A DNA stretch of 64,000 bases from Bacteroidaceae bacterium. Its GTDB lineage: Bacteria; Bacteroidota; Bacteroidia; Bacteroidales; Bacteroidaceae. Positions 35,801 through 43,727 of the stretch are shown here, piece by piece. The notes under the pieces were generated by a model. The model saw only the letters and a list, made by a program, of their open reading frames with translations, was not told where the DNA came from and searched no databases. The translations under genes and the position numbers were made by a program. The stretch is from contig CAAGLF010000027.1 in the NCBI GenBank assembly GCA_900770705.1, forward strand, positions 1 to 64,000, read 5' to 3'. Each line of letters starts with the position of its first letter. Within the stretch, counting starts at the first letter, position 1.

Positions 35801-35961
35801 GCGGCGTGTCGCAGCTCGACCTCTACGACGCATCGGGACGAAAGGCCGCTTCGGCTGCGGCCGACGTGCTCCGTCTGACCCATCTGCCCGAGGGCGTCTA
35901 CGTGCTTCGTGTCCGCACGGCCGATGGTGTGAAGAGTGTGAAAATCAACTTGACAAAATAA
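32890..35961 (+). CDS. Secreted HAF-repeat/Fn3 protein with C-terminal sorting domain
   Basis: This 1023-residue protein has a signal peptide (MKKFFTLIAACAFTSVLSA then Q). Residues of about 28-330 hold repeats like AISPNGMWVCGNVNDGEPRG and GISNDGTVVGSF, the HAF-type beta-propeller pattern. A fibronectin-III domain starts near 340, and two related beta-sandwich modules follow (CYEGYTIQDIQFIPMS near 493; YLEGYQIDALRFYPVA near 757). The C-terminal 78 residues (from TGIDRLDTQTFRLD) form a T9SS-type domain with GVYVLRVRTADGVKSVKINL. Residues 412-441 are encoded by a dispersed element lying in frame between Fn3 modules. Confidence 0.8.
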   Translation: MKKFFTLIAACAFTSVLSAQKPLVLMAPDVQVEYQISAISPNGMWVCGNVNDGEPRGFRWNLSTNDFMQLSAIGDHSTAMGISNDGTVVGSFYDAEATSNGTQAIAAGYWKDGTWHHLDLGGYVNDIDAGSWAYCISPNGRNIGGIACLDGKFLPVSWTDGRFNVYESQEGAVYAISDDGEMAAGWTLHPTARNRTACLWTPDSLLLNPSEWGPWSVAGSISANKRMVLAGTVLYDIEAQQLTRLPQDIGMGCEFAQVANSGNVVGYYLDSLRQFRGVYYKDGELLDMQTYLEAQGADLSNFTVLQCNGVSADERTFALMVYDTLEIPHPLVVKFDAETEFPAPVGLQAVQMPGLSTCKLSWKAPLVRAEAVTGYSIFRDGAHLADVGADTFVYYDALLAEGSYAYAVVANYGETSSEKIEISTAEIALSAAELPRNAAVVQANCTDVRLFWDAPAPNLPTLSYMEPTDKIFSFGGGENSFEFAVRFDKRDLACYEGYTIQDIQFIPMSEQKSWTVNIYEEGNATPIYSEEVSSAGFVYGALNAVHLTEAVSVPAGKDVIVSVAVDVTGFGGYDVVGVVFNRKTAGFTDLLRQVGEENFFSLYEQALVSETGAYEYAVTWPLCLSLRNASLKNAATLDHYNVYADGRLLTTTKECRHTLVGEAEGLHEYGVSATYKDGSTSPLATVQFDLRENPAYYAPAEPLLTTEGLQVQAAWEAPVANDRQTVSYALGEYYSAVSSSDNSYMAKTIYSRERLKYLEGYQIDALRFYPVADADYTLYLYKDGEEIFCESLDRETGYALEDWNEVKLPVPVTIEQNATYEYIIDCYDIADGEGALGIDDKLAFVGISDLYSTDDGASFLSMAQNGGSNHNWMMDLQVSSPDSQPIDVVGYDVLIDNVKDNAEPLSETAYTKTFPQAGTYQLAVRTLYDEAHTAQSRSLWFSLKATGIDRLDTQTFRLDRSADGAYLRVEGGVSQLDLYDASGRKAASAAADVLRLTHLPEGVYVLRVRTADGVKSVKINLTK
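34129..34203. repeat. Dispersed element, copy 7, inside the HAF/Fn3 gene
   Basis: CTTCCTCGGAGAAAATTGAA, CCACCGCAGAAATTG and TCCGCCGCAGAACTTCCGCG repeat the family's modules within the reading frame. They encode an Ala/Glu/Ile-rich linker (SAAELPRNAAVVQA at its end). Confidence 0.55.
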
Positions 35962-35974
35962 TACGACAACGAAT

Positions 35975-37861
35975 ATGAAAAGTTTTTTGAAGGCTGTCAT
36001 AGCACTCTGTCTGCTGGGCAGTGCATCCGGTCTCGGCGCCCAGACTTACTACGGGTACAGCAATGGCAACGTAGTGCGCAAGAGCGGTTACCGGTTCAAC
36101 ACAACGGGCGAGACACAGGGACTTGCCATCTACATCCCCGCCGAGAAGGCAGTCCTGCTCCGCGGAGCGAAAATCACCGGGATACGTACGGCGCTCGGCA
36201 CGTCGCAGATTTCCAACTTCCGCGGCTTCGTGACGAAGAGTCTTGGCAGCGAGGATGTCCTGTCGTGTGACTTGCAGACCGTGTCGGGTATGACAAGCCT
36301 GAAAGACTATGCATTCTCCGAGGCCTACACCGTCGATGGCGAGGCTTTCTACGTAGGTATGACGTTCGAGGCCGCCGCATCGACTGCCGCCCCGCTGCTC
36401 TTCGACTTCAGCAACGACCTGACCGGCGGACTTTCCTACGCCTTCACGGGTACGGACTGGAAGGACGTATCGTCCATCGGCCTGGGAGCCCCCAATCTGT
36501 ACCTCGTGCTGGAGAGTGCGGCCGAGTTTGCCGACCTGATGACCAAGCCTGTGGCCACCGGCGGCTATTATAAGACGGGCGAAGACGTCGTGTTCAACGG
36601 CCAGGTGCTCAACTGCGGCACGCAGGTCATCGACAGTTTCGACCTCCTCTGCCGTGTGGGTGCCGCCGAGCCCGAGACGACGCACGTCAGCGGCCTTGCA
36701 CTGCAGCCTGGAGCCACCTACGACTTCTCCACGCCCGCCATTTCCGTGGCGCAGGCCGGCAACCTGCCCGTGCGCATAGAAATCAGCCAGGTCAACGGCT
36801 CCACAGACGCCGAGCCCGGCGACAATGCTTTCGAAGGCACTGCTTACGTCTACCCCCAGGGCACTGTGAAGAAGGTGCTCCTCGAGTCTTTCACGGGGCA
36901 GGCCTGCAGCAACTGTCCCTCCGGCCACCAGTATGTCGAGTCGGCCATTGCCGGCAATGCCGACAGCTATGTGCAGATAGCCCATCATTCCGGTTATCAG
37001 CCCGATGTCTTCACTACGGAGGAGGACTACGACTATATGTACTTCTTCTACGAAGGAAACCAGTTCTTTGCCCCTGCCGCAATGTTCGACCGCCGTCCCG
37101 TATCGCCCGACGACGCCTCTGCCGTTTTCGCCACTACCGATGCCGAGAAGACGCGCCTGGCGGCCGCCAACTCCATCTTGGAGCAACCCTATGTTTCCAT
37201 AGCTCTGGAGAACGACTACGACGCCGAAGCGCGCACGGGCAGCCTGCGTGTGGAAGTCTATACGCACACCACGGCCCCTGGCAGCGTACATAACCTGAAC
37301 GTGGTGCTGACCCAGAGCAACTTCCTGGCCGCCGACGGCTATTCGCAGAGCGGAGCAGGCGGAAATTGGAGCCACGACCATGCGATGCGTACGGCCCTGA
37401 CGGGAAGTTGGGGCGAGCAAATCGAGCTGGTGCCCGGACAAACGCTCACGAAGATCTACGACTATACCATCGGCGACAGCATTTCGTCGTCCTACTACGG
37501 TGAAGGCGTCGTGAATCTTGAGGCTATTCCCGAGAATATGGACTTCGTGGTCTTCGTCGGTGCCCTGTCGAACGACAAACTGGCCTGTCCTGTCTTCAAT
37601 GCCGAGACTCTGGGCGTCACCGACCGCTATCCGGCCGCCATCGAGGGCATCACGTCCGACTTCCCCGCAGCAGCGTTCCGCTTCGACGGTCGCAGTCTCT
37701 CGGTGCAGGGCGGCTCGACGGCCGACGTGCTCGATATGAGCGGCAAGTGCATAGGCCGTCTGACTCCGGGCAGCAGTATGCGGCTCGACCGCGGCCTCTA
37801 CGTGGTGCGCGTTTGCGACGGGCGTGGCAATCGGGCCGTCCGCAAGATCAGCGTGCGCTAA
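35975..37861 (+). CDS. Omp28-like secreted protein with thioredoxin-type CxxC and sorting domain
   Basis: This 628-residue protein has a signal peptide (MKSFLKAVIALCLLGSASGL, cleavage near 23). Beta-rich modules fill about 25-290. The Omp28-like thioredoxin-fold region then begins with VLLESFTGQACSNCPSGH, the CSNC pair at residues 311 and 314, and continues to about 540. The C-terminal 75 residues resemble a T9SS sorting domain (GLYVVRVCDGRGNRAVRKIS). A redox role outside the cell is possible but not shown. It starts 13 bp after the previous stop, so the two are cotranslated. A hairpin follows. Confidence 0.82.
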   Translation: MKSFLKAVIALCLLGSASGLGAQTYYGYSNGNVVRKSGYRFNTTGETQGLAIYIPAEKAVLLRGAKITGIRTALGTSQISNFRGFVTKSLGSEDVLSCDLQTVSGMTSLKDYAFSEAYTVDGEAFYVGMTFEAAASTAAPLLFDFSNDLTGGLSYAFTGTDWKDVSSIGLGAPNLYLVLESAAEFADLMTKPVATGGYYKTGEDVVFNGQVLNCGTQVIDSFDLLCRVGAAEPETTHVSGLALQPGATYDFSTPAISVAQAGNLPVRIEISQVNGSTDAEPGDNAFEGTAYVYPQGTVKKVLLESFTGQACSNCPSGHQYVESAIAGNADSYVQIAHHSGYQPDVFTTEEDYDYMYFFYEGNQFFAPAAMFDRRPVSPDDASAVFATTDAEKTRLAAANSILEQPYVSIALENDYDAEARTGSLRVEVYTHTTAPGSVHNLNVVLTQSNFLAADGYSQSGAGGNWSHDHAMRTALTGSWGEQIELVPGQTLTKIYDYTIGDSISSSYYGEGVVNLEAIPENMDFVVFVGALSNDKLACPVFNAETLGVTDRYPAAIEGITSDFPAAAFRFDGRSLSVQGGSTADVLDMSGKCIGRLTPGSSMRLDRGLYVVRVCDGRGNRAVRKISVR

Positions 37862-38192
37862 GTCTGCTTTCCCACTATCTCCTGTTTCTACCGACCGCCC
37901 CTTTCGGGCAGATTTCTGCCGATGGGGGCGGTCCGTTTCATACGTCTGCTGAGACTCCGTGCGCCATCGGGAAAATGCCTGCGGCGCATAGACAGAAGTC
38001 CATAGGGCGTGAAGATTCCTCCGTAGCTTCCGGCCTTCCGCCGCAGCCGTCTGAGCGCAGAACTACAGGGCCGCCCCGCCAAACTGCAAGGCCCGAAAAA
38101 ATCGCTTTCTCCGTGGAAATCCGCACATTCTCCGAACTAATATCTCCTATCTACGGCAGCGCCGAAGCGGCTGCCGACATTGCTTAAACGAT
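37862..38192 (+). other. Spacer before the subtilisin gene
   Basis: This 331-bp spacer holds a terminator-like hairpin (37893-37938) and then degenerate copies of the dispersed modules (CTTCCGCCGCAGCCG near 38035; CGAAAAAATCGCTTTCTCCG near 38094). I see no TAnnTTTG box, so the subtilisin gene may share the upstream transcript. Confidence 0.55.
37893..37938 (+). terminator. Hairpin after the Omp28-like gene
   Basis: GACCGCCCC (37893-37901) pairs with GGGGCGGTC (37925-37933), enclosing a second stem GGCAG-ATTT-CTGCC. Only a short T stretch follows, so termination may be partial. Confidence 0.6.
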
Positions 38193-40370
38193 ATGCGCAA
38201 AACGTTACTCCTACTCTGTCTGACGACGCTCCAGCTGTCGGCCCAGACACGCTTTTCGCCTGCCACGCGCCAACTCCTGCGTGCAGTGCAGACCGTTGTC
38301 CCCGCGCGCGACGCCACTTCCGCCCCCTTGCGGGCAAACAGCGCGGTAGAACGCCTCGTTCCTGCCTACCTGCAAGTGACACCGACTGCCTCCCGCAGCC
38401 AGCTTGCCGAGCTGGGCGTGCGCGTCAACCTTGATCTCGATACGCTCCTCACGGTACAGTTGCCGCTCTCAGCCTTCGAGCGCCTGTCCGAGGTAGAGGG
38501 CGTGCGCTATGTGCAGACCGGTACCACGGTCTACCCGCAGCTCGACCGCGCCAAGGCAGAAACCGGCGTCGACCGCCTGCAGGGCGGAACGGATGCCGTG
38601 CTTGGCCGCGCCTATACGGGGCAAGGCGTCGTCATCGGCGTGGTAGACGCCGGTTTCGACTACACCCATCCCGCTTTCTATACGGCCGATGGCACTATTT
38701 TGCGCCTGCGCCGCGTTTGGGAGCAGGCCACTACAATCGGCACGCCGCCCGAGGGATTCACCTACGGTTCCGAGTTTACTACCCCCGAGGAACTGCTGAG
38801 ATATATGGGCGACGTCACCGGCAACTCCCACGGAACGCACGTTGCCGCGATGGCTGCCGGCGCCTACTCGGCCGAAGACGCCCCTTACGCCGGCGTGGCC
38901 CCCGAGGCCGACCTCGTATTTGTCAGCAAGGGCGACGTGACGGAAAACAACGTGAACATATCCGACGCCATCGCCTACATATTCCGCTATGCCGACGAGG
39001 TGGGCAAGCCCTGCGTGGTCAACCTCAGTCTGGGCAACCACCTCGGTCCCCACGACGGCACGTCCGCTTTCGATATCGTGGCCGACGGCCTGCAGAGCGA
39101 GGGGCATCTGCTCGTTGGCTCCGTGGGGAATTTCCGCAGGTATCCGCTCCACGTGTCCAAGGTCTTTGCAGGAGCCACGGATGAGCCGTTGCGCACGCTG
39201 GCCGACTACTTCGCATCGCCTTCCTACAGCAACTGCGGCGGCGACGTCGACGTCTGGGGCGAGAAGGGTATGGAGTACGATGTGCAGGTAGTGGTGCAGA
39301 ATCTCTCGGCCGACACCACTGTCATCGCTTCCGAGGCGATACACGTGGGAGAAGGGGAGGGAACCTCCTATACCTTCAGCCTGAACAAGTCTTCCAAGGG
39401 AAAAGTCTACATCGACACCGAGATCAACCCCCTCAACGGCAAGCCCCACGCGCAGATAGCCCTGCGCGCCACCACGCTCAAGGCCGGGCATACGCTGGGG
39501 CTGGTCATCACGCCGCGTACGGCCGGCCGCGTCGACGCTTGGGCGGACGGCGCGTATCTGGCCTTGGGCGACGGCGGACTTTCCACGTGGACACCCGGCG
39601 ATACAGACCGCACACTGGCTGAAATCGGCGGCACCGGCAAGCGTATCATCTCGGTAGGTGCCTATACCACCCGCGACCGCTTCCTCGCCGAGGGCACCGC
39701 GGGCGACTCCGTGGCCACGGGCGAGACGCTTCACGCCCTGGCGAGTTTCTCCAGCGGCGGACCCGCCCTCGACGGACGTATGAAGCCCGAAGTATGCGCC
39801 CCGGGCTCCTACATTATCTCCGCCCTGTCGTCCCACGACGGCTATGTGGGCACGTATTACCCCGTGGCCCGCACCGTGACCTTCGGGGAAAAGAATTATA
39901 CCTATGGCTATATGCAGGGTACCTCGATGGCCGCGCCGTTTGTCACGGGCGTGGTAGCCACCTGGCTGGAGGCCAATCCGCGGCTTACGCCCGAACTGCT
40001 GCGTACCGTCCTGTCTGAAACGTCGCGTACCGACACGTTCACAGCGGTCGGGCAGGAAGGTGCAGACTGGGGCTTCGGAAAAATCGATGCCTACGCCGGA
40101 CTATGCAGAAGTCTGGAGCTGGTGGGTATCGACACGCCGCAAGTGTCTGCTGATGCCGCCGTGCGTTACGACGCCGGCCGCGGCACGCTGCTCTTCGCCG
40201 CTGCCGTGCCTTCGGCCGACCTCTGTGTCTACCACTCCGACGGCCGCCTGCTCTTCCGCCGTGCGCTCACCGATGTTCGTGCCGGCTCGGAAGTGGCGCT
40301 GCCCCTGTCCGCACGCGGCCTCTACATCGTGAGAGTGGGCAACGGCACGAGCCTGAAAATCCTGAAGTGA
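38193..40370 (+). CDS. Secreted subtilisin-like serine protease (S8) with C-terminal sorting domain
   Basis: This 725-residue protein has a signal peptide (MRKTLLLLCLTTLQLSA then Q) and a propeptide-like segment to about 135. The S8 domain follows, with catalytic Asp152 (GVVDAGFDYTHPAF), His213 (NSHGTHVAAMAAG) and Ser578 (GTSMAAPFVTG). About 200 residues of inserted beta domain (about 335-500) lie between His and Ser, as in C5a-peptidase-like Bacteroidales subtilases. The tail (PLSARGLYIVRVGNGTSLKI) resembles a shortened T9SS domain. All triad residues are intact, so it should be active outside the cell. Confidence 0.9.
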   Translation: MRKTLLLLCLTTLQLSAQTRFSPATRQLLRAVQTVVPARDATSAPLRANSAVERLVPAYLQVTPTASRSQLAELGVRVNLDLDTLLTVQLPLSAFERLSEVEGVRYVQTGTTVYPQLDRAKAETGVDRLQGGTDAVLGRAYTGQGVVIGVVDAGFDYTHPAFYTADGTILRLRRVWEQATTIGTPPEGFTYGSEFTTPEELLRYMGDVTGNSHGTHVAAMAAGAYSAEDAPYAGVAPEADLVFVSKGDVTENNVNISDAIAYIFRYADEVGKPCVVNLSLGNHLGPHDGTSAFDIVADGLQSEGHLLVGSVGNFRRYPLHVSKVFAGATDEPLRTLADYFASPSYSNCGGDVDVWGEKGMEYDVQVVVQNLSADTTVIASEAIHVGEGEGTSYTFSLNKSSKGKVYIDTEINPLNGKPHAQIALRATTLKAGHTLGLVITPRTAGRVDAWADGAYLALGDGGLSTWTPGDTDRTLAEIGGTGKRIISVGAYTTRDRFLAEGTAGDSVATGETLHALASFSSGGPALDGRMKPEVCAPGSYIISALSSHDGYVGTYYPVARTVTFGEKNYTYGYMQGTSMAAPFVTGVVATWLEANPRLTPELLRTVLSETSRTDTFTAVGQEGADWGFGKIDAYAGLCRSLELVGIDTPQVSADAAVRYDAGRGTLLFAAAVPSADLCVYHSDGRLLFRRALTDVRAGSEVALPLSARGLYIVRVGNGTSLKILK

Positions 40371-40374
40371 CTTC

Positions 40375-40472
40375 CTCCGCAGAACGGCTGCGGACATACG
40401 GAAAATTATAAGGGCGAAAGGAAAAACTTTCGCCGCGAAAATCAAAATTATCTCCGAGGTTCTGCCCGCGGC
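40375..40472. repeat. Dispersed element, copy 8
   Basis: GGCGAAAG (40413-40420), loop GAAAAA, CTTTCGCC (40427-40434) is a perfect 8-bp hairpin. CTCCGAGGTTCTGCC (40452-40466) recurs exactly at 46898-46912. The element fills most of the subtilisin-transporter spacer. Confidence 0.78.
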
Positions 40473-40502
40473 AGCCTGCTCGGGCCGGCCTCTTCCACAG
40501 AA

Positions 40503-41717
40503 ATGAAAGACTCTCTCCTCTCCCGCAACGGCAGGAACTACCTTGCGCCGTTCGTTCTCATCACTTCGCTCTTCTTCCTGTGGGGTTTTGCCCACAGTAT
40601 CCTCGATGTGCTGAACAAGCACTTCCAGGTGGTGCTCGACATCGGTAAGGCGCAGTCCGCGCTGGTGCAGGCCGCCGTCTACGGAGGCTACTTCCTGATG
40701 GCACTGCCTGCCGGCGAAATCATACGTCGGCGTGGTTATCGATTCGGGGTGCTGACCGGCCTGGCTCTCTATGGCTTCGGCGCGCTGATGTTCGTGCCCG
40801 GCTCATATCTGATGTCCTTCCCCTTCTTCATCGCCTCGCTTTTCGTCATTGGCTGCGGCCTGACGTGTCTGGAGACGGCGGCCAATCCGTATGTCACGGA
40901 GCTGGGTGCCCCGTCCGCGGCCGAACGCCGCATTAATCTGGCACAATCCTTCAATGGCTTGGGCTGGATGGTCGGTCCCTTGGTGGGAGGCCTGCTTCTC
41001 TTCGACGGAAGCGACACGGGGGGCAACATCGCCCTGCCTTACGTCATCATCGGTGTGGCTGTGTGGGTGGTGGCCGGCCTTTTCTACCGTGTGGAGCTGC
41101 CTGAACCCGCGGAAGCGCAGCCCGCAGCGGCTGCGGATGAACCGGCGGCCGCGGGAGGCCTGTGGAGCCGGCCGCATTTTGCGTTGGGCGTGGTGGCCCT
41201 GCTGCTTTATGTGGCGGCGCAGACCGGTATCAACAGCTTCTTTATCAATTTTGCCGAGGAAAATTCGCCGCTCACGGCGCGCGATGCCTCGCTGGTGCTC
41301 TCTTTCGGCTGTATGGGCCTGTTCCTCGTGGGAAGAATGGCCGGCAGCTGGCTGATGAAGTACGTCCGGCCCGTGCGCCTCGTTCTGGTGCTTGCGCTTG
41401 GGGCTATGGCGACGATGTTGGGCGTTACGTTCGTGGGCGGATGGGCCGGCTTGGCCCTCTTCCTGCTGTGCTACCTGTGCGAGAGCGTGATGTTCCCCAC
41501 GCTGTTTGCCTTGAGCATTGCCGGGCTGGGGCAGCAGACCAAGCGGGCGTCGTCCTTCCTGATTATGAGTATCGTGGGAGGCGCCATTGCCCCTGTGGGA
41601 ATGGGACTGGTGGCCGACTGTTTCGGCTGTATGCAGCCTGCATTCTTCATTCCCGCCCTCTGCTTCTTCGGCATTGCCGCCTATTGCTCCGCTTATGGCC
41701 GGCTGAAGCGGGCGTAG
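40503..41717 (+). CDS. FucP-like MFS sugar transporter
   Basis: This 404-residue protein has twelve predicted helices. The N-terminal LITSLFFLWGFAHSILDVLNKHFQ (residues 19-42, with the conserved Asp and Asn of the FHS family) and CLETAANPYVTELG near 120-133 are hallmarks of fucose/glucose-galactose proton symporters. The sugar is uncertain, and no fucose catabolic genes are adjacent. A long-armed hairpin lies 24 bp past the stop, at the junction with fur. Confidence 0.88.
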   Translation: MKDSLLSRNGRNYLAPFVLITSLFFLWGFAHSILDVLNKHFQVVLDIGKAQSALVQAAVYGGYFLMALPAGEIIRRRGYRFGVLTGLALYGFGALMFVPGSYLMSFPFFIASLFVIGCGLTCLETAANPYVTELGAPSAAERRINLAQSFNGLGWMVGPLVGGLLLFDGSDTGGNIALPYVIIGVAVWVVAGLFYRVELPEPAEAQPAAAADEPAAAGGLWSRPHFALGVVALLLYVAAQTGINSFFINFAEENSPLTARDASLVLSFGCMGLFLVGRMAGSWLMKYVRPVRLVLVLALGAMATMLGVTFVGGWAGLALFLLCYLCESVMFPTLFALSIAGLGQQTKRASSFLIMSIVGGAIAPVGMGLVADCFGCMQPAFFIPALCFFGIAAYCSAYGRLKRA

Positions 41718-41740
41718 TGCCGCCGCTTCCGAGCGTCATA

Positions 41741-41814
41741 CGGCAGAAGCCGGGAATGGCAGCCCCGATTTTCAGCGTGGATACGCTTCGGGCAACCATT
41801 CCCGGCTTCTGCCG
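41741..41814. terminator. Perfect 19-bp-arm hairpin between the FucP-like gene and fur
   Basis: CGGCAGAAGCCGGGAATGG (41741-41759) and its exact complement (41796-41814) enclose a 36-nt loop that has its own AGCGT-GGAT-ACGCT stem. Neither side has a T run. It may end transcription from both convergent genes or pair the two transcripts' 3' ends. Confidence 0.75.
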
Positions 41815-41904
41815 TTCTGGTGGTGGGTATGGAGGTGGATGTGGAGGGGCGCCAGCCGGAGCGGGGACGTATGGGCAAAGGCAGGGGGTAGCGGCTTCGG
41901 CGCT

Positions 41905-42390
41905 TCATTCCCCGGACTCCGCTTCCCCTTCCGGCCGGGGAGCACGGAGGTTCGCCCCCCGTCGGGCGCAGTCGGCGCAGATGCCTTTCAGCACGTAGCC
42001 AGCCGAGCGGATCCGGAAGCCTTCGGGCAGTGGTACCTGCGGTACCGGCAACGACTTCAGGCAGAGCGTGCGGCGGCAGTGCTCGCAATAGAAATGCGTA
42101 TGCAGGTCGAGCATGGCCTCGTCGCTCTCTTCGCCGCAGTGGCACGTGTCCTCGCAGCGTGCATATTTGCTTTGGCCCGTTCCGTCTTCGACTTCGTGTA
42201 CCAGATGGTGTTGCAGGAAGAGCGTGAGCGTGCGGAAAATGCTGCTCTTGTCCACGGTCTGCAACCTGCCTTCGAGGGCCGAGAGCGAGAGGGCCTCGCC
42301 GTCGGCCTTGTCGAGGGCCTTGAGTACCAGTAGGCGGATGGCCGTGGGGCGGATGCCGCGTTCGGTGAGAGTATGTTCGTAGGAAGTCAT
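41905..42390 (-). CDS. Fur-family metal-responsive regulator
   Basis: This 161-residue protein has an N-terminal winged helix (GIRPTAIRLLVLKALDKADG near 12-31, with KSSIFRTLTLFLQHHLV near 48-64). The C-terminal metal/dimer domain has HTHFYCEHC (about 100-108) and a second CADC near 142, the structural zinc pairs. Sequence cannot separate Fur, Zur and PerR reliably; the Zur type is plausible given the long Cys/His set (CEDTCHCGEE). ATG 42390 gives MTSYEHTLTERGIRPT; the 47-codon upstream extension covers the promoter. Confidence 0.88.
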   Translation of the reverse strand: MTSYEHTLTERGIRPTAIRLLVLKALDKADGEALSLSALEGRLQTVDKSSIFRTLTLFLQHHLVHEVEDGTGQSKYARCEDTCHCGEESDEAMLDLHTHFYCEHCRRTLCLKSLPVPQVPLPEGFRIRSAGYVLKGICADCARRGANLRAPRPEGEAESGE

Positions 42391-42423
42391 TTGTCTGCGG
42401 GCGTTGTGAAGTGCTGCCGGCTG

Positions 42424-42431
42424 CAAAAATA
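42424..42431 (-). promoter_or_regulatory. -7 box of fur
   Basis: TATTTTTG reads on the minus strand 33 nt before the fur ATG. No -33 box is clear. Confidence 0.45.
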
Positions 42432-42539
42432 GCGATTTTCCGGTGTCGGCGCAAGCGTCGGGGCGGATGTTGCGCTGCCGGCTCCGTTTTTCCGCCCTCG
42501 GGGCGCGCCCGTTTTCCGGCAGGCAGGACAACGGCGCAA

Positions 42540-42612
42540 CTTCCGGCCCCGCAGGAAAAACTGTGGGGCCGGAAGGAAAAATTTCTGCCGCAGTAGGAAA
42601 AAGTGGGGGCGC
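42540..42612. repeat. Dispersed element, copy 9
   Basis: CTTCCGGCCCCGCAG (42540-42554), loop GAAAAA, CTGTGGGGCCGGAAG (42561-42575) is a 15-bp stem with one G-T/A-C type mismatch. CAGGAAAAACTGT is shared with the hairpin at 28050 although the outer stems differ. AGGAAAAATTTCTGC at 42574-42588 is shared with 2713-2727. Confidence 0.8.
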
Positions 42613-42789
42613 GGTTCTTCCGCCTTACTCCGCGGCCGTGTCTTCCCGCCCCCTGCCGGGTCAGCCGCGTGCGGCCCCTGCCGGTGTTTCGTCGCAGGGA
42701 AGAGGGCGGAGGGGCGACTGTAACGCCCCATTTCTATATCCTTATGACAAAAAAAAGGGCTTTCGCGTGGTCGTTTCGGTCAAAATGGC

Positions 42790-42797
42790 TAATTTTG
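42790..42797 (+). promoter_or_regulatory. -7 box of the OmpA-like lipoprotein gene
   Basis: TAATTTTG lies 73 nt before ATG 42871. Possible TTTCG boxes upstream are not at standard spacing. Confidence 0.5.
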
Positions 42798-42870
42798 CGC
42801 GCAATTACAAAAGCCGGATTAGGCACGACTAAAAATTATTTTATCCATTTACATCCAAAAAAGATTTGTT

Positions 42871-43584
42871 ATGAAGAAAATGAAGTTCACTGCACTGCTG
42901 ATGAGTGCAGCCCTGTTGCTGAGCAGCTGTGGCTCGACGTCCAACACGGCCAAGGGTGGCATTATCGGCGGCGCTAGCGGCGCTGCCATCGGCGCTTTGG
43001 TAGGCCAGCTCATAGGCAAGGGTAAAGGTGCTGCCATCGGTGCTGGCGTAGGTGCCGCAGTAGGCGCCGGAGCCGGCGTGCTGATCGGCAACAAGATGGA
43101 CAAAGCCAAGAAAGAGGCTGAGAAGATACAGGGCGCGCAGGCCGAACTGCTCACCGACGGTCAGGGCGTTTCGTATGTCAAGGTGACTTTCGACTCCGGC
43201 ATACTCTTCTCGTCGGGCAAGGCGGCCCTGACGGCTACCGCCCAGCAGTCTCTGGCCCAGTTTGCCCAAAATGTGTTGACCTCTGATATGGATCTCGCCA
43301 TCGTGGGCTTCTCCGACAACGATCCCTGGAAGGGTTGCACCGCCGAGCAGAGCCAGCAGAAGAACAAGGAGCTTTCCCTGCAGCGCGCACAGAGCGTGAG
43401 CACCTATCTCCAGCAGAAGGGCGCTACCGCCAGTCAGATTAAGTACGTGGAAGGTTTGGGCGAGGAAAAACCCGTGGCCGACAACTCCACCGCTGAGGGC
43501 AAGAAGCAGAACCGTCGAGTAGAGGCTTACATCATTCCTTCGCAGGAAATGATTCAGAGCGCGAACAACGGCACGCTCAAGTAA
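42871..43584 (+). CDS. OmpA-family lipoprotein with glycine zipper
   Basis: This 237-residue protein has a lipobox LLLSSC, with the lipidated Cys at residue 20. A glycine-zipper segment (about 29-73: IIGGASGAAIGALVGQLIGK, then GAAIGAGVGAAVGAGAGVLI) precedes an OmpA peptidoglycan-binding domain (about 95-225) with VTFDSGILFSSGKAALT and SLQRAQSVSTYLQQ. It should tie the outer membrane to the cell wall, like YiaD. NRRVEAYIIP closes the domain. A tetraloop hairpin terminator follows. Confidence 0.93.
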   Translation: MKKMKFTALLMSAALLLSSCGSTSNTAKGGIIGGASGAAIGALVGQLIGKGKGAAIGAGVGAAVGAGAGVLIGNKMDKAKKEAEKIQGAQAELLTDGQGVSYVKVTFDSGILFSSGKAALTATAQQSLAQFAQNVLTSDMDLAIVGFSDNDPWKGCTAEQSQQKNKELSLQRAQSVSTYLQQKGATASQIKYVEGLGEEKPVADNSTAEGKKQNRRVEAYIIPSQEMIQSANNGTLK

Positions 43585-43624
43585 GCGCCTGCCGCTCCTG
43601 ACGGCACGCCTGTCGAAAAAAGAG

Positions 43625-43664
43625 GCGCGGCCCGGCATCCTTCGATGTCGGGCCGCGCTTTCTT
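43625..43664. terminator. Terminator at the ompA / metallo-hydrolase junction
   Basis: GCGCGGCCCGGCATC pairs with GATGTCGGGCCGCGC (14 of 15) around a CTTC tetraloop, then TTTCTT. It sits 41 bp after the OmpA gene and 64 bp after the end of the facing gene, so it can serve both. Confidence 0.85.
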
Positions 43665-43727
43665 GTGGGCAGCGGGGGGGAAATCTGCGGGGGGCAGGGA
43701 GGCTGAGGGCCCTGGCCGACAGGGCTT

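Larger units (their letters stand above)
42391..42870. other. Divergent spacer between fur and the OmpA lipoprotein gene
   Basis: This 480-bp spacer holds the fur -7 box (42424-42431), a dispersed element with a GAAAAA-loop hairpin (42540-42612), an otherwise GC-rich stretch without convincing gene features, and the ompA -7 box (42790-42797). It is the longest non-coding stretch in the window. Confidence 0.6.

Noticed and set aside
43674..43697. G7 and G6 runs in the ompA/metallo-hydrolase spacer
   Set aside because: They are short and non-coding; no promoter is near, so slippage would have no obvious effect.
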